Origin: Candidatus Harrisonbacteria bacterium RIFCSPHIGHO2_02_FULL_42_16
GTDB taxonomy: Bacteria; Patescibacteriota; Minisyncoccia; UBA6257; 02-FULL-45-10c
Reading direction: 5' to 3'
Assembly: GCA_001818695.1 (NCBI GenBank)
Contig: MHJG01000002.1
Location: 14,431 to 68,144 of the forward strand
DNA: 53,714 nt
The notes under the pieces are model-generated. The model ran no database searches. It was not told the DNA's origin and worked only from the letters and a program-made list of their open reading frames with translations. Numbering within the stretch: the first letter of the stretch is position 1; every line of letters starts with the position of its first letter. The position numbers were made by a program, and so were the translations under genes. This document shows positions 33,859 to 42,728 of this stretch, in pieces.

Positions 33859-36126
33859 TTAAATTTTTTTTCGGCTCATCAACACCGCGTTAACGGCCAC
33901 TATCACTGTGGAAAAAGACATAAAAACCGCCGCCAGCGCCGGCTGAAGAAGAATTCCTTTGTAAGCTAACACGCCGGCCGCCAGCGGAATCGCCGCTATA
34001 TTATATCCAACCGCCCAAAAAAGGTTCTGAATCATCTTGGAAAAAGTCAACCGCGATAAACGGATGATTTTTACTATATCCCGCGGGTCGTTTTTAACCA
34101 AAATGATTCCGGCGGATTCAATCGCCACATTGGTGCCGGCGCCGATGGCAATGCCGACATCCGCCTGTGTAAGCGCCGGTGCGTCATTAATACCGTCGCC
34201 AACCATCGCGACTTTAAGGCCGCGCGCCTGAAGTTCCTTTACTTTATCCACCTTCTGATTCGGCAAAACCCTCGCGAAATATTCATCAATTCCTAATTCC
34301 TCGGCAACCCATTTTGCCACTTCTTCCGAATCTCCGGTTATCATTGCGGTTTTTACGCCCATTGCTTTTAATTCCTTTATCGCTTCGCGGGACTCTTCCC
34401 GAATTAAATCGGCAAGCGCAATCGCCCCGGCAATTTCTCCGCCCAATGCCACAAAAATAACGGTTTCTCCTTTTCCGATTTCCTGTTTTACCGCTCTTTC
34501 CAATTCTGCCGAAAGATTTAAATTGACTTCATTCAAAATCCCCCGTCCGCCGGCAAAAACTTCTTTTTCGTTTATCATTCCAAAAACACCCCTGCCAGGC
34601 AAACGTCGGAAATTCCGCGCCAGGTATAAATCAAGGTTTTTTTCTTTGGCAGCTCTTACAATCGCTTTAGAAACAAAATGTTCCGAATGTTCGTCCACCG
34701 AAGCTGCGATTCTTAAAACTTCTTCTTCGGAAATTTTCCCCGCGCTCCAAATTTTCATTACGCCGAATTCTCCCTTAGTCAAAGTTCCTGTCTTATCTAA
34801 AAGCACCGTGTCAATTTTTCTCGCGCTTTCAATCGCCAAGCGATTCCGCACCAAAAAACCTTGTTTTGCTGCCATCGTAGTGGAAATAGAAGCCACCAGT
34901 GGCACCGCGAGCCCAAGCGCGTGCGGACAGGCAATCACTAAAACCGCAACCAAACGGCTGATTGCAAAATCAAAACCGGCTCCGGTTAAAATCCAGGCAA
35001 AAAAAGTAATTCCTCCGGATGCCGCCGCGATTAAAGTAAGATAATAAGCCGCCTTGTCGGAAAGAATCTGGAGGCGGGATTTAGACGCTTGCGCTTCTTG
35101 CACCAATCGCATAACTCCGGCAAGAAAAGTATGCTCGCCGATTTTATCCACTCTTATCTTAAGCGAACCGTCTCCATTGATTGTGCCGGCAATCACCGAA
35201 TCATTGGGTTTTTTAGAAACCGGCTTGGATTCTCCGCTCACCATTGATTCATCTACCTCGGTCTCTCCCTCTATTAATGTTCCGTCAGCCGGAATTTTTC
35301 CTCCGGGTCGGACAACTGCCAAATCGCCGATTTTCACTTCGGATAAAGCTATAATAGACGTCTTACCGTCTCTTAAGACCTCCGCCGTATCCGGCAATAA
35401 TTTAGAAAGCTCTTTCAATGCCCGCTGTGCGCTTTGCACTGCTCGCATTTCCAAATAATGCCCGAGAAGCATTATGGTAATTAAAGTAGTTAATTCCCAA
35501 AAAAGGGACTCTTCTAATCTACCAAGAAAAACAACAGAAACGCTGTAAATATAAGCAACGCTGATGGCGAGCGCGATTAAAGTCATCATTCCGGGAAGTT
35601 TTCCGGCCAACTCCCGCCAAGCGCCTTGCAAAAATACCAAACCGCCATAAAAGAAAACGATTGAACCTAAAACAAACGGAATATACGCGGAACCCCAGAA
35701 AGGCGGAACAAAAAAACCAAAAAGCGTATCCAAAATTCCTGAATATAAAATTACCGGAACCGTCAGCGCAAAACTGACAAAAAATTTCCGCAAAAACATT
35801 CGCGTGCTATGTCCAGCGTGCTTGTCCGCCATAACTTTAGCGCCGACGGATTTTTTTTGCTTCAATGTCGCAGAAACTAATTGCATTCCGCACTCCGGAC
35901 ACATCCCAGGCCGCTCACGCTGAATTTCCGGGTGCATCGGGCAGGAATAAACGGTTCCGGCCGCCGGCTCGCTTTCCGGAATTGCTTTTTCTTCCTTTTT
36001 TGAAAGCTTCAATATTAAATCCATTCCGCAATGAGGGCATTTCCCGGGCTTGTTTTCTTTTACTCCCGGACACATCGGACAAATATAAACCGGCGCCGAC
36101 TCGCTTTTTTTATAATTGTAATTCAT
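33859..36126 (-). CDS. Heavy-metal (copper) P1B-type ATPase with two N-terminal metal-binding motifs
   Basis: YICPMCPGVKENKPGKCPHCGMDL and YSCPMHPEIQRERPGMCPECGMQL; ACPHALGLAVPL; DKTGTLTKG; GDGINDAPAL. Confidence 0.95.
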   Translation of the reverse strand: MNYNYKKSESAPVYICPMCPGVKENKPGKCPHCGMDLILKLSKKEEKAIPESEPAAGTVYSCPMHPEIQRERPGMCPECGMQLVSATLKQKKSVGAKVMADKHAGHSTRMFLRKFFVSFALTVPVILYSGILDTLFGFFVPPFWGSAYIPFVLGSIVFFYGGLVFLQGAWRELAGKLPGMMTLIALAISVAYIYSVSVVFLGRLEESLFWELTTLITIMLLGHYLEMRAVQSAQRALKELSKLLPDTAEVLRDGKTSIIALSEVKIGDLAVVRPGGKIPADGTLIEGETEVDESMVSGESKPVSKKPNDSVIAGTINGDGSLKIRVDKIGEHTFLAGVMRLVQEAQASKSRLQILSDKAAYYLTLIAAASGGITFFAWILTGAGFDFAISRLVAVLVIACPHALGLAVPLVASISTTMAAKQGFLVRNRLAIESARKIDTVLLDKTGTLTKGEFGVMKIWSAGKISEEEVLRIAASVDEHSEHFVSKAIVRAAKEKNLDLYLARNFRRLPGRGVFGMINEKEVFAGGRGILNEVNLNLSAELERAVKQEIGKGETVIFVALGGEIAGAIALADLIREESREAIKELKAMGVKTAMITGDSEEVAKWVAEELGIDEYFARVLPNQKVDKVKELQARGLKVAMVGDGINDAPALTQADVGIAIGAGTNVAIESAGIILVKNDPRDIVKIIRLSRLTFSKMIQNLFWAVGYNIAAIPLAAGVLAYKGILLQPALAAVFMSFSTVIVAVNAVLMSRKKI

Positions 36127-36826
36127 AATGATTTTTTACTAATTTATTCCAAGTAAAATGCTCATAAACGCCTGACCAGAAAAATCCAAAGCTTAGGGCA
36201 AATAACAATTCCTCTAACGGAATACTCGATATTAAGATGCCGGAAATCGCCGTTAAATTCCAAACACTTTCAACATATCCTGGATAAAGCAATATTAAAG
36301 TTAAAAAATATAAATAATAAATTCCTAAAAATATAAGCGCGCTGGCAATCATTTTTATTTTTAAATCCGGCCTGCACAATATAATAAAAATTCCACCCAG
36401 CGCCAAGGCAATAATCGCCGAATGAATATTATTAAATTCGCTAAAAATTAAAAAGGCCGAAAAAATAATTGGTCCGGAAATTAAAGCGAAAAAATGATAT
36501 CGGTGACGCGGATTAAATCTTTCCAAAACAGGCATCCGTTTATGCCTAACCGAAAAAATAAATTCGTAAATAACGAAAGCGAGGCCGCCGATTCCAAAAG
36601 AAAATAAAAAACTCTCAATATCAAATCCTGTTCGTTGGGCCAAATCAAAAAGTGAGGGCGGGCTCCAGTATTCAGGCACAAAAAACGGTTCTGTCAATCC
36701 TAAAATAGAAGTCCATAAACTGACTTTAAGCATTTCTTTTCGGCTTTCATCGTTTTTTAGAAAAAAATAAATGGCCAGCCAAATAACCAGTAATATTAAA
36801 CTCCAAATAAACCAAGCAAATTGCAT
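36110..36826 (-). CDS. Lycopene cyclase-domain-like multi-pass membrane protein
   Basis: PFFVPEYWSPPSLFD, AISGILISSIPLEELLFALSFGFFWSGVYE. Confidence 0.6.
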   Translation of the reverse strand: MQFAWFIWSLILLVIWLAIYFFLKNDESRKEMLKVSLWTSILGLTEPFFVPEYWSPPSLFDLAQRTGFDIESFLFSFGIGGLAFVIYEFIFSVRHKRMPVLERFNPRHRYHFFALISGPIIFSAFLIFSEFNNIHSAIIALALGGIFIILCRPDLKIKMIASALIFLGIYYLYFLTLILLYPGYVESVWNLTAISGILISSIPLEELLFALSFGFFWSGVYEHFTWNKLVKNHYELQL

Positions 36827-36834
36827 AAACTACT

Positions 36835-37035
36835 TTATTGATTCTTGTTATCTATGTTAAATAAAGTATGAAGCCAACACCAGCCCACAAAACTCTCTAT
36901 CAACGCTACCCAGCCCACAAAAACAACAAGGAGATTCGCCCAGTCGGCGTTAAATTGCGGAGCCAATGGACTGATAAACCACACCGCTAACGCAAACCGC
37001 AAAATTCTGTCCAATTTACCTAAATTTTGATTCAT
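36835..37035 (-). CDS. DUF2892 (YgaP-like TM) protein
   Basis: NLGKLDRILRFALAVWFI ... GWCWLHTLFNI. Confidence 0.75.
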   Translation of the reverse strand: MNQNLGKLDRILRFALAVWFISPLAPQFNADWANLLVVFVGWVALIESFVGWCWLHTLFNIDNKNQ

Positions 37036-37054
37036 ATTTTTATAAATTTAAATT

Positions 37055-38230
37055 TTAACTGCCGACCTTTGTAATAGATTTCAAAATCAAGTTAGCAATA
37101 TACTGCCCGTTAATAAACGCATCTTCGGTGCTTGGAACATTGTGGTCATTGGCCAAAAATAAATTCGACTCCGGATTTTCATTAACATATTCATCGCCCA
37201 AGAAAAAGAGCGCTGGCCGCCATTCGTCTTTATAAATTATTTCCCAACTTTCAAAATATTTTGCGATATTGTCTTTCTGGCCGTAAAAATAAAGGTAAGT
37301 GCCGTTTGATTCGCGAGAAATTACCGTTTCCTCTTCTATCGGGAAAAAATTATACCAGGCCACGTCGTATTCCTTTTTAATTTTCCCGCGAAGATGGTAA
37401 TAATTCACATTAATCCCGCCTTTGATTTTTTGCGGTTTTGCCAGCCACCTATTAGCGATATCCATCGGGGTAGCCAGCACTAAAATATCGCATTCGTAAA
37501 TTTTGCCGGATTTAGTTTCTAATCTGAATTTCCAGTCGCCTGACCGCATTACTTTTATAACCGAATCCAAAATAATCCAATCTTTAAATGGCGCAACCAA
37601 TTTTTCAAAATAGAATTTAAAAGAATAACTGGGTACAATTAAAGTCATAAGCACTCCCAAAAAAATAGCCGTGGAGACATCCCTTGGGTCGGTAAAATAG
37701 GCCGCCCATAAAAATTGTTCAAGATATTCATTGGTCAAAGATTCCAATCCAAGTTCTTTTATAAAATCGCCGGCTTTTTGATGATAATAATTCCGCAAAT
37801 ATGGGTCAGCTTCAATAAGTTCTTGATAAGAAACATTCAATGCTTGCTTGCGAACTTTCTGGTGATGCCTTCGGAATTTAAAAAGCTCGATAAGCAATCG
37901 TATTCCGGCGGGAATATGTTTTAACATGCGCAAAGAATATGCATGATAATGTTCTTTGCATTCTTCACATTTCTTACATTCCTTGCCTTTGTGAAAATGG
38001 GCTTTGGCAAAATGCACGATATTCACTTTCTCCACATATGGCATAATATTATGGCAATCAGCAGTAATATAATAAGCGCCATAGTTAGTTTCGCCATCCG
38101 AAGAAATTTTAATGCGGCCACCGATGTCTTCTGTAATTAACTTAAATTCCACGCCGTTTTCCTTGAGTCGCTTAGCGCAACCAAGTCCGTTTAATCCTCC
38201 GCCAACAATTATTATTTTGAAATACTCCAT
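37055..38230 (-). CDS. FAD/NAD(P)-binding oxidoreductase (amine oxidase/desaturase-like)
   Basis: Rossmann IIVGGGLNGLGCAKRLKENGVEFKLIT; CKKCEECKEH cysteine cluster. Confidence 0.75.
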   Translation of the reverse strand: MEYFKIIIVGGGLNGLGCAKRLKENGVEFKLITEDIGGRIKISSDGETNYGAYYITADCHNIMPYVEKVNIVHFAKAHFHKGKECKKCEECKEHYHAYSLRMLKHIPAGIRLLIELFKFRRHHQKVRKQALNVSYQELIEADPYLRNYYHQKAGDFIKELGLESLTNEYLEQFLWAAYFTDPRDVSTAIFLGVLMTLIVPSYSFKFYFEKLVAPFKDWIILDSVIKVMRSGDWKFRLETKSGKIYECDILVLATPMDIANRWLAKPQKIKGGINVNYYHLRGKIKKEYDVAWYNFFPIEEETVISRESNGTYLYFYGQKDNIAKYFESWEIIYKDEWRPALFFLGDEYVNENPESNLFLANDHNVPSTEDAFINGQYIANLILKSITKVGS

Positions 38231-38233
38231 AAT

Positions 38234-38506
38234 TTAATTTCGTTTTCTAGATAGCTTATAAATTGATAGGATTTCCTTAATTGTTTTTCCAGACTTGCCG
38301 CTTCGCATTTGATCCGCCGCATGGGTGGCTAAATGATTTTCCAATATTAAGTCCTCCGCTCCGGAAAGAGCTTCTTTGGCCGCTAGCGACTGATACAGAA
38401 TATCAATGCAGTATTTCTCGTCTTCAACCATTTTTTGAAGTCCGCGAATCTGACCTTCTAAAATTTTAAGGCGGCGAACAACTTTTTTCTTAATCGCTTC
38501 TTTCAT
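38234..38506 (-). CDS. csoR: CsoR/RcnR-family metal-sensing repressor
   Basis: RLKILEGQIRGLQKMVEDEKYCIDILYQSLAAKEALSGAEDLILENHLATHA. Confidence 0.9.
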   Translation of the reverse strand: MKEAIKKKVVRRLKILEGQIRGLQKMVEDEKYCIDILYQSLAAKEALSGAEDLILENHLATHAADQMRSGKSGKTIKEILSIYKLSRKRN

Positions 38507-38513
38507 ATCTTTA

Positions 38514-38542
38514 AATATACCCCAGAGGGGTATCTATGTCAA
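38514..38542 (-). promoter_or_regulatory. csoR operon promoter with CsoR-type operator in the spacer
   Basis: Minus: TTGACA-tagATACCCCtctGGGG-TATatt; operator ATACCCCTCTGGGGTAT at 38517-38533. Confidence 0.85.
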
Positions 38543-38563
38543 ATCCTTATTTGTGAATAAAGA

Positions 38564-39544
38564 TTATACCCCACAACCGGCGCTTTTTTGTACCGGTAAA
38601 CCGGCGCCCACTCCGCAGTCGCCGCTATTTTGCGGCTGAAAGGACTTTAATTCGGACAAGATTTTCTTATAACCATCCGCGCTGGAAAATTCATAGCCCA
38701 ACAAATCCTTGGGGCTGGCTTTATTCCAATCAACGCCTTTTATGGCCAAATACTGCCTAATAGCCGCATAAGTATCAGGAAACCAAAGTTTATTTAACGC
38801 CAACGCTGACTTATACATCTCTTCCTCGCCCACTTCTTGGGACGCCATCAATTCCAAAAACCCAAGCATTGCCATCCCGTGATTGCAGTCCGGAAAATAA
38901 GTTGAATTGCCGCAACAGGGACGATAAATATTTTTACTCACCCGCTCCACCAATACTTGCTGTTCGCGGTTAAGAACGAAAAATTGGTGCTTGGAATAGT
39001 GTTTCATTGCGTCGCCATCGGCTAAAGTCCAACCGCCGGTAGAAGCGAAATTTCCCGCCTTCACCAAGGCTGCTTCCTTCGCCGAAGCGGCTACGGAGGC
39101 CGAATCGGCGGGCGAACCCACTTTCCTTCCATCATAAGTCGTCATCGGTCCCTCTTCTAAAATCTTATTCTGATTACTTAATCCTAATGCCCAAAAAAGA
39201 TTGAGAATAAATCCGGAATTCTCCTCGGTAATTTCAAGTTTTCCGTTATTAATTCCGGCAAGCAAATGTTTTTCTTCTTCGGAAAATCCGCCCCGTTGTT
39301 CATAAAGCGACTCAAATTTTTTCTCGTCAATCGCGCCCGCCTCAATCATTCTTTTTCCCAAATCTCCCCAAATTATCGGCAATTCCGTTGCTTCGGCCGC
39401 CAATCCGGAATCACCAAATAACAGCGCGTTTTGGGAAGAATCCAAACCGGCTTTATAAATCCAAGCGCTGGCTAAAATTAAAGACGACAAAAATATGCTG
39501 ATTGGAATTGAATAATCTTTTTGTTTTTCATTATCATTTTGCAT
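38564..39544 (-). CDS. Hypothetical membrane-anchored protein with PCCG-x-STYFPDCNHG motif
   Basis: 326 aa; NIYRPCCGNSTYFPDCNHGMAMLGFLELM; Cys-containing C-terminus. Confidence 0.65.
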   Translation of the reverse strand: MQNDNEKQKDYSIPISIFLSSLILASAWIYKAGLDSSQNALLFGDSGLAAEATELPIIWGDLGKRMIEAGAIDEKKFESLYEQRGGFSEEEKHLLAGINNGKLEITEENSGFILNLFWALGLSNQNKILEEGPMTTYDGRKVGSPADSASVAASAKEAALVKAGNFASTGGWTLADGDAMKHYSKHQFFVLNREQQVLVERVSKNIYRPCCGNSTYFPDCNHGMAMLGFLELMASQEVGEEEMYKSALALNKLWFPDTYAAIRQYLAIKGVDWNKASPKDLLGYEFSSADGYKKILSELKSFQPQNSGDCGVGAGLPVQKSAGCGV

Positions 39545-39559
39545 TTTGATTTTTAAATT

Positions 39560-39916
39560 TTAATTTTCTAAAAGACATCCGCTTTCCCGCGACAATTTTT
39601 CTAAACCCTGCTCGCCTTCCAGTTTTTTGCCGTTTGGAAAAATCCAAGTCGGATATCCGGAAATTCCGGCAGCCAGACACTGCTGGGGATTATCCGGACA
39701 TTCAACGTAAGAAACGAACTGGAATGAATCGCCGAACGCCTTTTTCTCATTTTGGCAATGCGAACACCAATTCGCCCCGTACATCACTATTCTTTTTTCC
39801 GAAAGGCATTTGGCAAAAACTTCCAAAAGCGGATTTTCTTTTTTCGGCTGGCTTAAAAAGATAAAAGCGGCAGGCGCGGCAATCGCAAAAATTGCGATAT
39901 AAATATAATTTTTCAT
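39560..39916 (-). CDS. Membrane-anchored thioredoxin-fold protein
   Basis: MYGANWCSHCQNEKKAFG (CxxC), GYPTWIFPNGKKLEGEQGLEKL. Confidence 0.85.
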   Translation of the reverse strand: MKNYIYIAIFAIAAPAAFIFLSQPKKENPLLEVFAKCLSEKRIVMYGANWCSHCQNEKKAFGDSFQFVSYVECPDNPQQCLAAGISGYPTWIFPNGKKLEGEQGLEKLSRESGCLLEN

Positions 39917-39941
39917 ATTAATAGTTCTATTTTACTCGCCA

Positions 39942-40460
39942 TTAACAGCAATTTTTCATTTTTTTCTCAATTTCCGCGACCTTTTTATTCTCTTTTTTAT
40001 CTCCGAAATGCGCGCCGTCCGGCGCTAAAAAATATATTGCCAGCAAAGCCAAAAAAACCGCTAAAATAGAAAATCCAATCCACCGATGGAAAATCAAACT
40101 ATAAACCGCCGCAAAACCGAACGGAATAAAAATTGTCTTCCAAAGAAGCGGCGAACGGCCTGCAGGCAAGCGCTTTTCCAGCTGATAAGCAATGCCAACT
40201 ACCGAACCGCCCATTAAAATTCCGGTAAGCAATTGGTAATTAGTAATTGATAATTGTCCGGAAAATATACCGGCAAGCATCCAAAGCCAAGTTCCGCTGA
40301 CACCGGCGCAAATCGGACAAATCCAAACAGGAGAAACCTTATTAAGAACCCAAACCGTTCCGGTTATCAAAAATATTGACGAAAGAACAATAAAAATAAC
40401 CATAAAATTAAAAGAGTAAAATAATACTTCCCAAAACGACCATGGCGATTCCGCCGCCAA
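39942..40460 (-). CDS. Membrane protein with WICPICAGVSGTW motif
   Basis: 172 aa; 4-5 TM segments; C-terminal KNCC. Confidence 0.6.
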   Translation of the reverse strand: MAAESPWSFWEVLFYSFNFMVIFIVLSSIFLITGTVWVLNKVSPVWICPICAGVSGTWLWMLAGIFSGQLSITNYQLLTGILMGGSVVGIAYQLEKRLPAGRSPLLWKTIFIPFGFAAVYSLIFHRWIGFSILAVFLALLAIYFLAPDGAHFGDKKENKKVAEIEKKMKNCC

Positions 40461-41199
40461 AACGCATCAACCGCCACTCCTTCTGCTGCCACGCCTGAAC
40501 TTGAGTAAGCAGAATTTTATCGCTCGCGATAAGCAAAATAACAACCAATGGCAGAACAAAAATCAGATTGTACAGGAAAAGATAACCAAGTCCCGTAAAA
40601 TAAGTTGATTGGTCGTGAAGCAATCCCAACACCATCAAATACGGGCCACCGGTGCAGGGAAACTCACAAAGCCCGACTAATATCCCCAAAAGAAAAGCGG
40701 CCGGAATTGAACCCTTATCCATCAGTTCCGCCATTTTATGGTGCGCCGCCGAAGGAATGCGGAGCTTAATCGGAAAATTCGGGAAAAATTCATTTATAAG
40801 ATTTATCACTCCCAGCGCGATAAGCAGAAACGCCCCGACCTTCGCCATAAAATGCGGCGTGTTAAAAAGATGGAGCGCCTGCAAAATTCCCAAACCAATC
40901 AGGATATACACCAAAAAAATTCCCAAAATATAAACTCCCCCAATTTCCAAAATTCTTGAACGCAACTTTCCAACGCTAAAAAGAAACGCGATAGTCAGCA
41001 ATAAGATGGAAAACGCGCAAGGATTTATGCTGTCAATCAACGCCGCAACGCCCACCAGCGGCAAAAGCCACTTTCCGCCGTTGCTCACGCTCCAAAGCCA
41101 GCCGGAAACAGCCGGATTGGAACGGAAAATAATCGCTAAACCAACCAAAGCGATTCCAACTAAAATCAAGATTAAAATTTTTCTAAATTTTATTTCCAT
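40408..41199 (-). CDS. CcdA/DsbD-like transmembrane thiol-disulfide transporter
   Basis: ALIDSINPCAFSILLLTIAFL ... LVGLCEFPCTGGPYLMVLGLL. Confidence 0.85.
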   Translation of the reverse strand: MEIKFRKILILILVGIALVGLAIIFRSNPAVSGWLWSVSNGGKWLLPLVGVAALIDSINPCAFSILLLTIAFLFSVGKLRSRILEIGGVYILGIFLVYILIGLGILQALHLFNTPHFMAKVGAFLLIALGVINLINEFFPNFPIKLRIPSAAHHKMAELMDKGSIPAAFLLGILVGLCEFPCTGGPYLMVLGLLHDQSTYFTGLGYLFLYNLIFVLPLVVILLIASDKILLTQVQAWQQKEWRLMRFGGGIAMVVLGSIILLF

Positions 41200-41205
41200 A
41201 TTGAG

Positions 41206-41715
41206 TTAAGGAGTTACCGTAGCGGCAAATCGAAGCTCTAAAAGAGTTCCTAATTTGCTTTCCGCATAGATGCTCCTTTCAATTTTTCCAATGCCGGCCG
41301 GGCCATGCGCCGCCGGGTCAAAAATCGCTTCAATATCCGCTTCTTCACCCGGCTGGAAAAGAACGTTAATTTTCGGAACCGCGCCGTGCCCAGGCATGCC
41401 AAACGACCCCAAATTCCTTCCACTCTTTAATAAATTAGCAATCGTGCACATGCAGGAGGTATAAATTTTGGCAAGCGTAACCGTTTCCGCATTGGAATTT
41501 TTAATTTTAAACGCATGGCTGACTTTACCGGCCGCCATGGAAATTTCTCCGAAATCAAAGAATTGCTCGTTAGACGCCAGAAAATTCTCCTCCATCGGTT
41601 CTTGGGCGCCGGCGCCGGAAGAATTGGAACGGGCAAATAAAACAATTCCAATAAAAATTAAAACGGTAATTATGATTATACTAATGCTAATTTTAAGGTC
41701 TGAATTTTGTTTCAT
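41206..41715 (-). CDS. DUF1573 protein
   Basis: FDFGEISMAAGKVSHAFKIKNSNAETVTLAKIYTSCMCTIA. Confidence 0.85.
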   Translation of the reverse strand: MKQNSDLKISISIIIITVLIFIGIVLFARSNSSGAGAQEPMEENFLASNEQFFDFGEISMAAGKVSHAFKIKNSNAETVTLAKIYTSCMCTIANLLKSGRNLGSFGMPGHGAVPKINVLFQPGEEADIEAIFDPAAHGPAGIGKIERSIYAESKLGTLLELRFAATVTP

Positions 41716-41817
41716 ATTTTTAAATTAAATTTAAACTAAAATAAAAACTCCCCGAGATAAGAGGGTTCGGGCGCGAATTTAAACCGCCATCAGACGGCAA
41801 GGCCTAAATCCGCGCTT

Positions 41818-42234
41818 TTAAGCGAAAGACGGGCTATTTTCGTGAAAAACCAGCCAGGATAAAAATTTTCTGCGATAAAATAAATTAGGCGGATTAAAAA
41901 GCGCAAACCGGTTTGCGGATAATAAAAGGCGCGGCGGCTCAAAAATAAAACCGAAAGCCAAAGCAATGCCGGCAAAGGCCGCTAAAATTGAACTAACTAT
42001 CGTAGCCAGCGAAAAATTCCTGTAAGCGTCAAGGTGAAAAGAAATAACGGAAAGCAGGCCTCCTTCCGGACAATCCATCCCCTGAACGGCGGCGGCCAGG
42101 CAATTATGACCGGCTTCATGGCCCATTGCCAAAAAACCGAATACCGAGATGCTCGCAAACGACAATATAATAAAAAACGCGAATTTGCTTTTCATATTCT
42201 TATAAGCATAACATAATACAAAATGAAAAAACAA
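41818..42234 (-). CDS. Hypothetical membrane protein
   Basis: 138-aa ORF (start possibly MKSKFAFFIILSF). Confidence 0.5.
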   Translation of the reverse strand: MFFHFVLCYAYKNMKSKFAFFIILSFASISVFGFLAMGHEAGHNCLAAAVQGMDCPEGGLLSVISFHLDAYRNFSLATIVSSILAAFAGIALAFGFIFEPPRLLLSANRFALFNPPNLFYRRKFLSWLVFHENSPSFA

Positions 42235-42268
42235 GGGGTGGTGTAAAAAATCGCCCGATCAGAGCGAT

Positions 42269-42691
42269 TTAATTCATTTTAAATTTATTTTTTGGGCCTG
42301 TGTCCTTATCAATTTTTCGACTAAGGTCTAAACCTTCATCGTCTGGGGGGAAAGTTAGGGTTGGTCTTTCTGCTCCAGCTAATAACGGTTGCCCAGCATC
42401 GTCTAACGGCGTAAAAATAAATTGAACCTGCATTCCCTGTTTGCCTTTTAAAATATCTAATCCAATTTTTATCTGATTAAAGATAATTCCTTTCTCTCGG
42501 GCTGCTATGTTCATGGCAAATCTAGCGACATATATAACCCCGCTAATAATCTGATTAACTACCGGGTCCGTAACGGCCACGCGCCTGGATTTTAAAACAT
42601 CGGAGATATCCGGAAGAAAAATATTTATAAAATCATTAATAAATGCTTCCGACGTGGGAAGGCGCCAATCAACCAAAATCTCTTTCGCCAT
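42269..42691 (-). CDS. Hypothetical protein
   Basis: 140-aa ORF with aaaggaggcaaaa SD. Confidence 0.65.
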   Translation of the reverse strand: MAKEILVDWRLPTSEAFINDFINIFLPDISDVLKSRRVAVTDPVVNQIISGVIYVARFAMNIAAREKGIIFNQIKIGLDILKGKQGMQVQFIFTPLDDAGQPLLAGAERPTLTFPPDDEGLDLSRKIDKDTGPKNKFKMN

Positions 42692-42728
42692 TTTTGCCTC
42701 CTTTCTATTTTATCAAGGTATTTTATAA

